This document shows positions 24,137-34,370 of a stretch of 64,000 nt of DNA, piece by piece. The notes beneath the pieces are model-generated. The model was not told where the DNA came from. It worked only from the letters and a program-made list of their open reading frames with translations, and searched no databases. How positions within the stretch are numbered: the stretch's first letter is position 1; every line of letters begins with the position of its first letter. This DNA comes from Hydractinia symbiolongicarpus (lineage: Eukaryota; Cnidaria; Hydrozoa; Anthoathecata; Hydractiniidae), in contig NC_079885.1 of NCBI RefSeq assembly GCF_029227915.1, positions 6,384,001 to 6,448,000 on the forward strand, in the 5' to 3' direction. The position numbers were made by a program, and so were the translations under genes.

Positions 24137-24215
24137 TTCCCACACTATAATAAATTGTAATTTTTTTTTTTTTTTTTTTTTTTTTACATATATAATCTAT
24201 TCAATCAGAGTTCAA

Positions 24216-25475
24216 TCAGTCTTTTCGAAATCGCTCTGGTTTTCTAACTTGTCGACCACTTCGAGTTCTATATGGTTCGGTCATTGACACAGTATCTTTG
24301 AATTCCATTTTTTCGTTGTTTCTTCTCTCTTCTTTTCCGTTTTCTTCATCAAGTCGACCTTCGTTTTCTTCACCACGTTGGCATTCGTTTTCTTCACCAT
24401 GTTGGCATTCTTGCATGGTGCCTGATTCTTTGTCGTCATGATTCTCATTGACCAATTTGAATTCAGATTTCGATGGAAGTAAATCACGACGGTTACGACG
24501 GATCGTTGTATCCTTGTCAGTTCGAAGTATATATGACCGTGGAGTTTTATGTGTCTGCATGACTTGGCAAAGATGATCCCAATTCTTTCCTTGATGAAAT
24601 CTTACAGTTTGACCAATGTGCAATGCTGGTAAATCTCGAGCATGTTTGTCATATTGACTTTTTGTTGAATTCACAGTTGGAATCAATGTTTGTAGGTTCC
24701 GTTTCATGAGTGAGTAAGCAGCAGACGAGTTAGCACCATTGACTGAGGTACGCAATGCCAATAGCGCGAGGTGAGGATCAGAACCATCAGATTTGCATTT
24801 TCGAAATGTTCCTTTTATTGTTTGTATCGTCCTTTCCACCAGGCCGTTGCTTTGTGGGAACTTAGGGCTGGAAGTTGTATGCTTGAAATCCCATTGTCTT
24901 GCAAAACGTTTGAATTCGAATGACGAGTATTGTGGCCCATTATCGCTAACAACTTCGGCTGGAATTCCATGACGGGAAAATATGCCTTTCGTAAAATTGA
25001 TGACGGTTGATGCTTTGCTATTAGGAAGTTGAACCACTTCAAAATATTTGCTAGTGTAATCTACGATGACAAGAAAGAGTTTATTAAAGAGAGTAAAGAG
25101 ATCAGTACCCACCTTCACCCAGGCCTCACTAGGAACCTCATGCTGAATCAAAGTCTATTTGCATTGTTTATTTCGAAATATTTGGCATGTGTCACAACTA
25201 CTAATCATGTCTTCTATTTCTTCATTAAGATGAGGCCAAAAGAGGGCTGTGCGTGCATTGATTTTTTTTCGCTCTATTCCAAGATGTCCAATGTAAAGAA
25301 TGCGCTTCATTTCAGGTCTGAGTGAGAGAGGAATGACAATACGAGTTCCTTTCATTATGATACCATTGACAACACTAAGTTCATGGCGATGGTTGAAATA
25401 TGGTTTGAGTTCATTCGTTACACATGACCGATTAGATGGCCAACCATTAAATATGGTCCGACAAAGTTCTTGCAT
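24216..25475 (-). pseudogene. Gypsy integrase (one in-frame stop)
   Basis: The frame 25475-25155 carries the zinc-binding N-terminal domain, ending HLGIERKKINAR...FWPHL...SCDTC. The same frame continues at 25151 after a TAG stop (CAG in a working copy is my inference). It then holds the catalytic core with D in GTDLF, D in VSDNGPQ and E in NGLVERT. The last two are 35 residues apart, the D,D35E arrangement. The C-terminal tail is acidic with a repeated EENE(C/G)-type motif and ends RSGRQVRKPERFRKD. It would integrate element cDNA; here it is broken by the stop. Confidence 0.88.
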
Positions 25476-25599
25476 TGTGTTGTCAGCAGATGTTTCCTCT
25501 TGAATGAGTTTTAATTTGTTGTCACTAATTGGTAGACTTGAGATAACAGAATCAACTTGAGCGATGATTTCATGTTCGCAAATCTCAGCAACTTGAATT

Positions 25600-26347
25600 T
25601 TCGATGGTGCACGACTAAGAGTGTGTGAAATTATTAATCTGTGAAATCGTAATTCTGCAGCTGCAACAAAAATCTTTGTATGCGAGGTGGTGCACTGTTA
25701 ATGTTGTATTTGAAAATGCTTTTTAATGATCTATGATCGCTGTCAACTGAAAATGTTCGACCATACAAATATTCATGGAATGTAGTACATCCAAACACTA
25801 TTGCAAGTGTTTCTCTTTCCAGTGTACTATAGTGTTGTTCGGCATTCGTGCATGATCGTGACTTGAATGCTATGGGTTGCCAACCATTGTGATGCTGCTG
25901 TTCAAGGGTTGCACCCAATCCATATTTTGAAGAATCGCATGTGATTTTTGTAGGCAGTTTAGGGTCAAAGAATTTCAAAGAAATGTCTCTGCTTATTAAA
26001 GATTTGATATTATTAAATTGCTCAAGGTGATGGCTTGTGAAGTCCCATACTGTTTCATTTTTTAAAAGGTCTTGTAACATTGAAGTTTCGTTTGATAAAT
26101 TGGGGATGAATTTAGCAAGATAAGCGGTCATACCAAGAAAACGTTGTAGATCTCCTTTACATGTTGGTTGTAGAATGTCATTGATGGCTTTTACCTTTGC
26201 AGGGTCTGGAGAAACACCGCTTGTAGAGATTTTGTGACCAAGGAATGTAACAGATTCAGCACCAATGATACACTTTGACTTGTTCAGTTTAAGTCCAGAA
26301 TTTCTCACTTTCTCTAAAACTCTACGATCACTAGTTGGCTTACCCAT
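25600..26347 (-). pseudogene. Gypsy RT thumb/connection and RNase H
   Basis: Begins at the C-terminal side of the RT (RNSGLKLNKSKC, TFLGHKIS, RFLGMTAYLAKFIP) and continues into RNase H (KITCDSSKYGLGATL, then the YSTLERETLAIVFG helix and VDSDHRSL). It ends at a double TAA near 25634. One base is lost there, because the next frame reads on as DLIISHTLSRAPSK toward integrase. The RT fingers and palm, including the YxDD catalytic box, are absent. Confidence 0.88.
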
Positions 26348-27143
26348 TCTGTTGGTTCTGTGATTGGCTCTATAATGTCCAAGTGTATCATACGATCGAG
26401 TTCTACTTTGAGTTCGTCTCTCAACGCGATTGGAATCTTCCTTGCTGCATGGACAGTCGGAGTAACGTGTTTATCAACAGTGATGTGATGTACTTTTGGC
26501 AACGTGCCAATTTCATCAAAGCAGTCGTCAAACATTTCTAAAATGCCATTGTCGGGAATATAAATTTCATGAATTCGTAGGATTAAATTCAATCTTTCAC
26601 TTGCTTTAAGTCCAAGTATTGAAGCAGAGTCAGTGCCGACAATAATAAATAACAATGGGTAGACCCTATCAGCATATCGAACATTTAGTAGACATTGTCC
26701 TGTTACAGGAATTTCAGATCCATTATATGCTGTCAGCTTGATTGTCGATTCTTTCATTGTTGGGCGTTTCAACAGCTGTTTGTACGTTTTATCAGATATC
26801 ACATTCACCTGAGCCCCAGTGTCAATTTTGATTGCATATTTGTGTTGTTAGCCAATAGGTCGATGCTCCATGTGTCTGTTGATATGGTGTTGACAATAAA
26901 GGCTTTTGAGTCTGGTTTGGCATCTATTGTGCTGATGTGGAATGAATCATCTTCATTGTTATCTTGATGTTGTTGTTGATCTATAATGTTAACAGACTTT
27001 GACAAGCAAACAAAAGCAAAATGGTTAAGTTTGTTGCACTTTTTACACCTTTGACCATATGCTGGACACGCCCCTTTTTTATGTTGTCTGCCACAGTATC
27101 GACAATTACGAATGAATTCGACCTTAGGATTGTCCCTTAACAA
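26314..27143 (-). pseudogene. Gypsy zinc knuckles, protease and RT start
   Basis: 27143-26805 has two CCHC-like knuckles (CRYCGRQHKKGAC and CKKCNKLNHFAFVC). After a one-base frame change near 26828, the next frame reads KIDTGAQVNVIS, the aspartic protease active site, then a protease body ending SILGLKASERL. It continues into the RT N terminus (DELKVELDRMIHLDIIEP, EWVSQLVIVE), where it stops at the edge of the RT core deletion near 26322. Roughly 130 residues of RT are missing by comparison with the usual domain length. Confidence 0.87.
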
Positions 27144-27190
27144 CTGAGGTCTTACTTTCTGTATTACGTTTATATCAGACTGTTCTTGTT

Positions 27191-27721
27191 TCAGTTCTTT
27201 GACATGGATTTTGTTTGTTCAGCAGAGTTCCCTAGTTGCAAAGCCTTGTCTAGGTTTAGGTCAGGTTCTCTCAACATTCTCTCTCTTAGTCGATCATCAC
27301 TTACACCTACAATTATAACATCTCTCATTAGGGATTCTCTTAAGTCATTAAATTCACAATCTTTTGAGAGTTTTTTGAGTTGTATAACAAATTCAGCAAA
27401 TGATTGTCCTTCTTTCTGTTTGTATGTGAAGAACTTGTGTCTTAATAGAGTAATATTCCTTTTTGGCAAGAAGTATTCATTAAATTTATTTATAATTAGG
27501 TCAAAGTCCATAGCCTCTTCATCATCGTTAAATGAAAATGTGTTATAAATTTCTCTTCCTTGTGGACCTATGCATGTTAACAAAATACTTGACTTAACTT
27601 TCATTGACTTGCTATCCTTTTCTGTAGCCACTAGATAGAATTCCAGTTCTTGTTTCCATTTCTTCCAGTGTTCCCTCAAGTTCCCATCAAAGGTCATATG
27701 TTCAGGTGGAGTGAATTCCAT
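27191..27721 (-). CDS. Gypsy Gag (capsid part)
   Basis: A 176-codon frame starting ATG just inside the primer-binding site. It has the retrotransposon gag pattern WKKWKQELEFYL near the start, then FNEYFLPKRNITLLRHKF and QSFAEFVIQLKKLSKDCEF. It forms the particle shell around element RNA. It stops at 27191, and the nucleic-acid-binding knuckles follow in another frame (27143 onward) after VKELKQEQSDIN-like residues. A one-base indel or a natural frameshift separates the two parts. Confidence 0.85.
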   Translation of the reverse strand: MEFTPPEHMTFDGNLREHWKKWKQELEFYLVATEKDSKSMKVKSSILLTCIGPQGREIYNTFSFNDDEEAMDFDLIINKFNEYFLPKRNITLLRHKFFTYKQKEGQSFAEFVIQLKKLSKDCEFNDLRESLMRDVIIVGVSDDRLRERMLREPDLNLDKALQLGNSAEQTKSMSKN

Positions 27722-27740
27722 ATTTGTATAAGTTAGGTTG

Positions 27741-27758
27741 ATCCCACTTCTGACACCA
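27741..27758 (-). promoter_or_regulatory. Primer-binding site of the Gypsy element
   Basis: TGGTGTCAGAAGTGGGAT directly follows the 5' LTR on the minus strand. It is complementary to a tRNA 3' end of the form ATCCCACTTCTGACA-CCA. From memory this fits an animal tRNA-Leu (CAA type). It primes minus-strand cDNA synthesis. Confidence 0.8.
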
Positions 27759-27971
27759 TGTTGTGTTCAGTAACAAGTAGCATTGCTTACATAGAGTATC
27801 TATTCTTGATATAACATCCCATATATATATACATTCAGACATTATGGATAACTGAGACAATGTTACAGAGATGAATGAGACAACAAGCATTGATGTGAAC
27901 AAAGATGGTAGACAACACAGTGAGACAAGATGGTAGACATAAAACATAAACAAACTTTTACAATCATAACA
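27759..27971 (-). repeat. 5' LTR of the Gypsy element
   Basis: About 97 percent identical to 23922-24136, with one 2-base difference in an (AT)n run. Directly followed by ATCAT, the target duplication. The long minus-strand open frames through both LTRs (about 60-93 codons) are not genes; they appear because the LTR has few stops in that frame. Confidence 0.92.
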
Positions 27972-28149
27972 ATCATCAGACATCGGAAAGGCGTTTCTGT
28001 TCTTTACTACATTGTGGGGTACCTCAATCCAATGAAAAAAATTACTTAAGAATTCCTCTTCTTTCCCTTGTACTACTCATGGCATTTCTTTGCATGTCTT
28101 TAGTTCCAACCCACGATCCCTTAGCTTCCAACCGCGTCTCGGTCACAAG

Positions 28150-28300
28150 TGTCAGCGCTAGCTAAAATGATGGACAACGTCGAGGAACCCTGGGTAACTT
28201 TGAAAATATGTGGTTCTGCCTTATGATTCTCGGATATTTGCTGCTGATATCAGCATATTATAGCCCTCGAGTTCCACACCTTATATATAGGAGTTAATTA
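28150..28300. repeat. Dispersed repeat (inverted partner at 49495-49640)
   Basis: ATGGACAACGTCGAGGAACC, then GCTGCTGATATCAGCATATT and a CTCGAG block, matches the reverse complement of 49495-49640 (GGTTCCTCGAAGTTGTCCAT, CTGATATCAGCAGC, GCTCGAGAGC). Unrecognised non-coding repeat family. Confidence 0.55.
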
Positions 28301-28527
28301 TCTTTAATAAATATTAATTCTAGTCAAATAAAAAGTAATAAAGCATTAATTTTAAAATGTTGCAAAGGGTTTTTTGCGATATATGGGCCATTCCAATTGG
28401 GTCAACAAACAAACAGCTTGCTTTTTTAGAGTTTGGTTATAATTTAAAGCTAGCTTTTACAAAAAAGTTGCAGTTAGCTCGTGTAATAAATTAATTCTCC
28501 CCCTCCCTTCCCCTTCCCTCTCCTCCA

Positions 28528-29915
28528 CACTTTCCTTTTTATACTCGCACATAAAAAACATAGACAGTTGTAATTTTATTACATGGTTTGTATCGTAACC
28601 ATAAATCGCTCTTTTACGCGCTAGTACTAGCTTTCCAAAACTCGTCTGTGACAATAATATGATTTGATCAGTGCCTTTCTTTTTTTCTTCCTGCGGTTCT
28701 CTTTTTTGTTTGTGATTTCTAATATTTTTAACTGTGTTTATAATGGACATATAATAAATAATGTTTTTAAATTTGGATATGTATTAACAAACAGCACTTC
28801 ATAGGAAGAGCAGTTTATTTTTAACTGATATTTAGAACCTGTAAAAATATTATTGAAATAAATAATAAAACGCAGCAAAAAGTATAAATCTAACAAAGCC
28901 CTCATGCTTTTTATGTCTGTATTATCGCGGTACTCCTCGATACTAGCCCTTCACTGAACATCTGTTTTTTACCAGCCACATAAATACACTTGTCAATAAT
29001 GATGTTTGCACTTTTAGCTCTGCTTCCTGCGCAGATACATCCCTTTCTAATAAAAATTAAAAAATTGTTTATGTGAAGTAAAAGTCGAGGCCTGAATTTC
29101 CTCTCGTAAATATAATCTCAAACGAATTTTTAATTCCCAAGTTCATCATAATTAAAAAAAAGTGTTATTATTACCTTGCACTGCAAACCCAACACCTGGC
29201 TTTTAAAGGTTAACGAATCTCATTAGAAATCAAATATTTTCTTAAAAACTTTACTTGATCTTAACATATAATTGTAGAACTGTGATGTGATCCAAAGGGT
29301 TGGATTTTCAACACCTCTCTCTCTTAAATCCTTTTCCCTTTTCTTCTACATTATACCACGTATATACCTTGAAGTGGAAATCAGTTAGTTCTAATAGTTT
29401 ATATGGACTGTTTACTTGAAAGTCGGACTCTTTGCATCTGGCGTCGTTGAAATTACATTTATTTTCAATAGATGAAAGCTTGTGTTTCAAGAATCTACAT
29501 TTCGTTGATTCAAGTTCAGTAAACCAGCCTAAATTATTGTATTTGGCTTCATAATCGATAAAATGCATACGGTTCGTCGCAAATTGAATCTATAAACATA
29601 TCGCTTATTTTCTCATTACAGATACAAAATCACCATCACCAGAGAATGGGCATCGAATTATTTTCTTATCTTCACAGCTTTCTTCATCTTGAAGCTGATC
29701 TAACGTTTGATAAACCAAATTATGAACATTTTGAATTGTTCTCAGCCTTGATCCAAAATAAACGAAACTGATAACAACTCTGTCAGCGCCTCTCTTTTTC
29801 TTCTGCCTTTTTTTCCCGGATATTGTAGTGACTTTGAAGTTACTTAAAACGGTTTTCCAATTGTAACAGATCTGTCAGAAATGTTTATACGATGTCTGTT
29901 GAAAGGTAAACAACG
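28528..29915 (-). repeat. Unrecognised coding-like repeat family, copy 1
   Basis: Matches 45234-46345 in the same orientation, with extra sequence in this copy around 28680-28890. Two minus-strand protein segments survive in both copies. One ends RTIQNVHNLVYQTLDQLQDEE and then CP-SGDG-F (about 29760-29620). The other is the 29568-29308 frame with WFTELESTKC, NFNDARCKESDFQVNSPYK and LTDFHFKVYT. Stops and a frame change separate them. About 60 of 70 residues agree between copies. I do not recognise the protein; it may be part of an uncharacterised mobile element or a duplicated gene. Confidence 0.6.
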
Positions 29916-30299
29916 TTAGCACGTACAAATATACCCGTTGCTTTCATCGCATAGATCTTAACCCTAAATATACTGGACCACCCTGCACCTCTTTTTTTTA
30001 ATAGCTTTTAATGGAACGGCAAACTTTATGACTTCTCCTAAACTTTATTTAGGGTGATACACCCAAAAAAAATTCATTAAATTGCCACCTGTTGATATGA
30101 CAGCCAATTGTTTTTCAAGTGGTTAAGTAAAAAAAAAAATCTACATATTTTATATCATTTTTTAGCATTTTTTATGCTGAATGTGATTGTGCATATTATC
30201 TTATATCATTTGGCCACCTGTTATATTTTTAACTGCAAATTCCATCATTTAATATTTCGAAAACATTTTTAATGTATATGATATTCATGTTGTTACATA

Positions 30300-31270
30300 C
30301 CTGATAAACTTTCAGTAACAAAACTTTTTGATTTTCTGTATATGTGTTGTTCCCTCAATTCGTTCAGGTAGGTTTTGTAAAATCTGTTCTAACAATTCTT
30401 CAGTAATCTTAATGCACGTTTTGAAATCGTGTCATTAAATTCATCCATTTCGACATTTTCCTTCACCATAACGTTGCGGCCATACATTAAATGAAATGGC
30501 GTAATCGCATGTTCTAACCCATTTCACTCGTATAAATTAGAGTTCGACTATTTATTGAGGCCTCAACTTCGCATAGCACTGTCTCTAGTTCTTCAAATGT
30601 CAATAAAGCTTTACTCAATACCTTTTTCAATGTTATTTTAACAGATTTAACTAATGGTTCATAGAAACCACCCCACCAAGGAGCAGCTGGCAATATAGGT
30701 TTCTGCTCAATTCGTTGTCAAACCATAAAATGCTTTACTTCTTCAGATTGGAATGTTTTAAAATGATCATTTACGATGCGATCAGGTATTCCTCTTCTAG
30801 ATGTGAATCGTTTAAATGCTTACAAAAACGCGAAGGTGTTTATATTGGGTGTCTATTTGAGGTGAATGGTCCCGGTTTATGCACAACTATGTATTAAGAC
30901 GTAAACTTTGAAATAAGAGTCTTTAATTTAACGGTCCTGCAAAGTTAAGTAACTTGAAATGAATATGAATTACGAACTCTAAAATCCCGCAAATTAGGAC
31001 TTGGAGAGGGAACCACTGTTCTTGCTTGATATCTTTTACACGTCATACATGCTCTTAAAATATTTTTCACTGTTTTTCGGCCTTTTTATTATCCAAACTT
31101 TGTTCGAATATATAATTCAACGATGATTCAACACCATCATGTAACTCACGTTCGTGTGAATCCAATGCAATGAATTTTGTGAAATAACTTGGTAATATCA
31201 ATGGAGACTTCTCTTAGTAGTCCAACGATCCATTATTAAATCTTTCTTTCATTCGTAGCATACCACTTTA
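30300..31270 (-). pseudogene. BEL/Pao integrase region
   Basis: Broken minus-strand frames read HERELHDGVESSLNYIF, then ILRACMTCKRYQART (integrase zinc-binding), then APWWGGFYEPLVKSVK, LLTFEELETVLCEVEASINS and a tail FYKTYLNELREQHIYR. This order is that of BEL/Pao integrases. Several stops interrupt it. It is the 3' portion of the element whose RT lies at 36890-37700. Confidence 0.8.
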
Positions 31271-31284
31271 TTCTTCGAATACAT

Positions 31285-33170
31285 TAAATGAAGACTGTAA
31301 CTTCACAAATCGCTTTATCCATCTATTGAGGTTTTCGTCAATAAAAACACCTAAGTACTTCACAACAGTACTAGGATGGAGTTTCTTACCATGCATTTTA
31401 AGCTTTACTTCAAAATCAAGATACTTATGTTTATGCCTAAAAATAATATATTCTGTTTTAGCAGAACTTAATGATATTTTATTTGCGTTTATCCAATCAG
31501 ATGAAAACTTTATATTACTGTTACTTCTGTTATTGTTACTGATTTGAGGGACTTGTTGCAGTATAAAAGTTTAGTATCATCAGCAAAAAGGTTAACTGTT
31601 GAATATATTATGGAGTTATTTAAGTCATTAATATATATAACAAAAAATTAAGTGGCCCCAGGACCGAACCTAGGGGTGTCCCATGTAATACCAAGATTAG
31701 AGGTGACATTATTTATTGTAACAAACTGCTTAGTTTCGGTTAAAAAAGACTTAAACCACGATAGGCCAACACCACGGATGTCATAAAGTTCAAGTTTATA
31801 TAATAAAATTGAGTGGCCTACTGTGTCGAACGCTTTCTCCAAATTGATAAAAATTCAACAAGCAAATTTGGCGGAGTCAAGAGCTTTATAAATAGCTTAA
31901 ATACTATTGATTAAGGCATTCGTAGTGGAATGTTTTTTGCGAAAACCAAATTGAAGGGGGAAATTCTGTTGATATCACAAAAGTTGGTTAAACGTTTGTA
32001 CATTAATTTTTGGTATATCTTATCAACATTGGACAAAAGAGAAATTGGACGATAATTCTCAACTTTAAGTGGAGAGGCTATTTTTAAAAATTGAAACTTG
32101 AGCCGTCTTCAGTCGGATAAACACCTGTTTTAAGTGACAAATTTATTAGTTGGGAAACTTGGATTTTTAACGAGCTGTAGAATAGGAACAGGGATGCTGT
32201 TGGGTGCGTTGGACTTATTTCTACCCAGTGTCGTAATAGTTGAGCAAACCTCAGTGGTACAGGTTGCGAATATAAATCAAGAATTTGAAATTGTATTCCT
32301 TAGCCATTTAGAACAATAATACCAAGTAAAAGGAATTGTGCTCTTATTCTTTCTGCGATATTAGTAAAAAACTTATTAAAAGTTTCAGAAATGATTTTTG
32401 GATCGAAGAAAACCGATTTACCATTTTCCAATAAGATTTTGTGTTTGTTAAAAGAATTTATAGAATGAGGAATTTATATGCTGTTAGAATTATTAATAAA
32501 ATAATTACAATAAGGATTTTTTTACTCTGCTTTAAAAGCGAAACAATTCGATTTCTATAAAATTTGTAACAGGCTAAAATAGTTCCCCTCATGTTTGATG
32601 TTTCAGCACGCTTTAAATTATTTAGAAGCTTATTTCTCACATTAAAAGACGACAAAATTCCTCTTGTTATGCAAGATTTAGTTTTCAGCTTAATTTGCTT
32701 TTTAGTTAGTTTTAGCACTGGGACATGTTTGTCAATCAAATGCATTAAAACAAAAGAGACTATTTTCTGGCATAGACGGTTTCATGTTTTTTAAACGAAT
32801 GAATAATAAAATCATTGAGCAAAAGCAATTGGGAAGGGTTATCAGATAAACCAACCAATAAAGTTCCAAAAATACTTTGGTAGCGGGTTGGCAAAATAAA
32901 TATGTCATCATTAAGAGTATTCGAGTGGTGTGTTATTCTAGTAGGAAGTGAGATATGTGGCACAATTTGATATAGTAAGTCTAAAAAATTGGCATGCGAA
33001 CTAACTGCGTTGGATTTTAAAAGATTGATAATAAAGTCACCGAGCAGAGTAATAAATTTGTTTTCTTTTGAAATTTTTAAAAGCGAATGAGCTAAGTAAT
33101 TGTCGTTCTCTATCAACACATAGCCAGTCACAATAACAGGTTTATTCAACGTACTTTATCTTGTCTAATC
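31285..33170 (-). mobile_element. LINE (L2/CR1/Jockey-like) inserted in BEL element
   Basis: Minus-strand pieces run in order. An endonuclease end has LLGDFIINLLKSN and SHANFLDLLYQ (33149-32760). A linker has LIDKHVPVLKLTKKQIKLK (32745-32460). RT pieces have ASPLKVENYRPISLLSNVDK, then EKAFDTVGHSILLYKLELYD (31842-31648), then LFADDTKLLY with an intact catalytic ADD near 31580. A C-terminal part with VKYLGVFIDENLN ends near 31290. Frameshifts and stops abound. It lies in the same orientation as the BEL element and separates its RNase H and integrase parts. Confidence 0.82.
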
Positions 33171-33179
33171 AATAACACT

Positions 33180-33600
33180 CAAACCAACCTTTTTTTCACT
33201 TCAGTTACATCCTCTGCAAAATTCACATGTTCAACAGTAATTCCTTCAACAACAATAATTTTTTCAACTTCGTTTCCAATCTCCTTATCGGCACTATCAT
33301 TTACAACCAAACCAACTTCGGCACTAATCTTTCCATCAACAAATTCACCATTTTTATTCACCAACCCAACTTCGTTACCAATCTCCCCATCAACAACATC
33401 AACATTTTATTTGCGATCAATCCAACTTCGTTACCAATCTCCCCATCAACAACATCAACATTTATATTCACGACCAATCCAACTTTGTTATCAATCTCCC
33501 CATCTACAAAGCCTACATCTTTTTTACCTCGTTTCGACCTTTATTCTCTAGCTTCCAGTACAACATCCACCATTCTCAGCTTCCCCTAAGCAACAAATTC
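33180..33600 (-). repeat. Minisatellite, ~57-bp unit, ~5 copies
   Basis: The unit is roughly CAACTTCGTTACCAATCTCC - CCATCAACAACATCAACATT - TATATTCACGACCAATC, repeated from about 33240 to 33520. The outer units are more diverged. On the minus strand it encodes a repeated peptide of the type VGLVVN-DVVDGEIGNE for some units, with frame breaks at others. It sits between BEL RNase H and the LINE, so it may have been a low-complexity spacer of the BEL polyprotein. Confidence 0.65.
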
Positions 33601-34370
33601 GTTTAACTAACCATTAGTGTTATGCATAAATTCAGGAGCTCTAAACCATCTTTAAAATTCACCAAACGTTCGTACCCTTGTCGGAAATTCAGTTGTATTT
33701 GCAGCTCCTGAAACGTGGTTCCAGCATTCTCTATCGACAAAATTTCTAACAGTAGTTACCCTATTTTCTGCCCTGGGCTTCCAACACTATTCCGTTCTCT
33801 TAATCTAACACAACGCAACGTCAGAATCAGTCAAACAAACTATTTTATCAACTGATGTGCGTTTATTAATTGCTAAACGAATATCTTTGAAAAGTTTCGA
33901 CAACAGAGCACATCCTAACAATGCTAATCTCGCAATTGATAATTTTTTTAAGGGAGCAACTTTAGTTTTCGACGCTAAAAAACTTACTTTCACTTAAATA
34001 TGCTACTCCACAATACACATGTTTAGAACTAGTAGTGAAATCATGAACGACTGTCTAAATAACATTTTCTTGTACAAATACAAATCTTTTTACTCCCATA
34101 CTGTTCGATTTCTCTAGGTCACAAACGAATCTATCCCACACAGCAAAAATCTCAACACTCATGACAGCATCCCAGTCTAACTTATCTCTACATAAAAGCT
34201 GAAAAATAGTTTTAATTCTAGCAGAAACTACACAAATAAATCCTAAAGGATCATAAATGGATGCTGCCATTTTAATATGTTTCTTTTTGTCTTACATAAA
34301 GATCTGGCTATAGTAACAAATTCAGAGACCTGATAAACAAACTCATTCTTATTCAGTCGAGCAAACGCCA
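33600..34370 (-). pseudogene. BEL/Pao A17-like and RNase H region
   Basis: 34370-34055 reads NKNEFVYQVSEFVTIARSL then MAASIYDPLGFICVVSARIK and LDWDAVM, the peptidase A17-type segment of BEL/Pao polyproteins. 33993-33805 reads SKTKVAPLKKLSIARLALLG, the RNase H segment. About 33750-33630 reads NRVTTVRNFVDRECWNHVSG. Frame changes separate the pieces. This lies between the two LINE insertions. Confidence 0.8.

Larger units (their letters stand above)
23922..27971 (-). mobile_element. Ty3/Gypsy LTR retrotransposon, complete but defective
   Basis: A 4.05-kb element on the minus strand with two LTRs (215 and 213 bp) that both run TGTTGTG...ATAACA. It is bounded by a perfect 5-bp target duplication ATCAT (23917-23921 and 27972-27976). 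Internal order is gag, zinc knuckles, protease, RT (core missing), RNase H, integrase, as in Ty3/Gypsy. The LTRs differ at about 6 bases plus one AT indel, so it is fairly young. The RT core deletion, three frame changes and a stop make it non-autonomous. Confidence 0.95.

Noticed and set aside
27702-27983. Open frame through the 5' LTR, and its twin at 23963-24145
   Set aside because: Both follow from the identical LTR sequences; no retroelement protein is encoded in that frame.
28457-28750. 97-codon minus-strand frame with a charged KKREPQEEKKK stretch
   Set aside because: Low complexity, partly outside the duplicated block, and not kept in the second copy.
33227-33589. 120-codon plus-strand frame rich in Asn/Thr/Ser/Pro
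   Set aside because: It is the opposite strand of the 57-bp minisatellite within BEL sequence.
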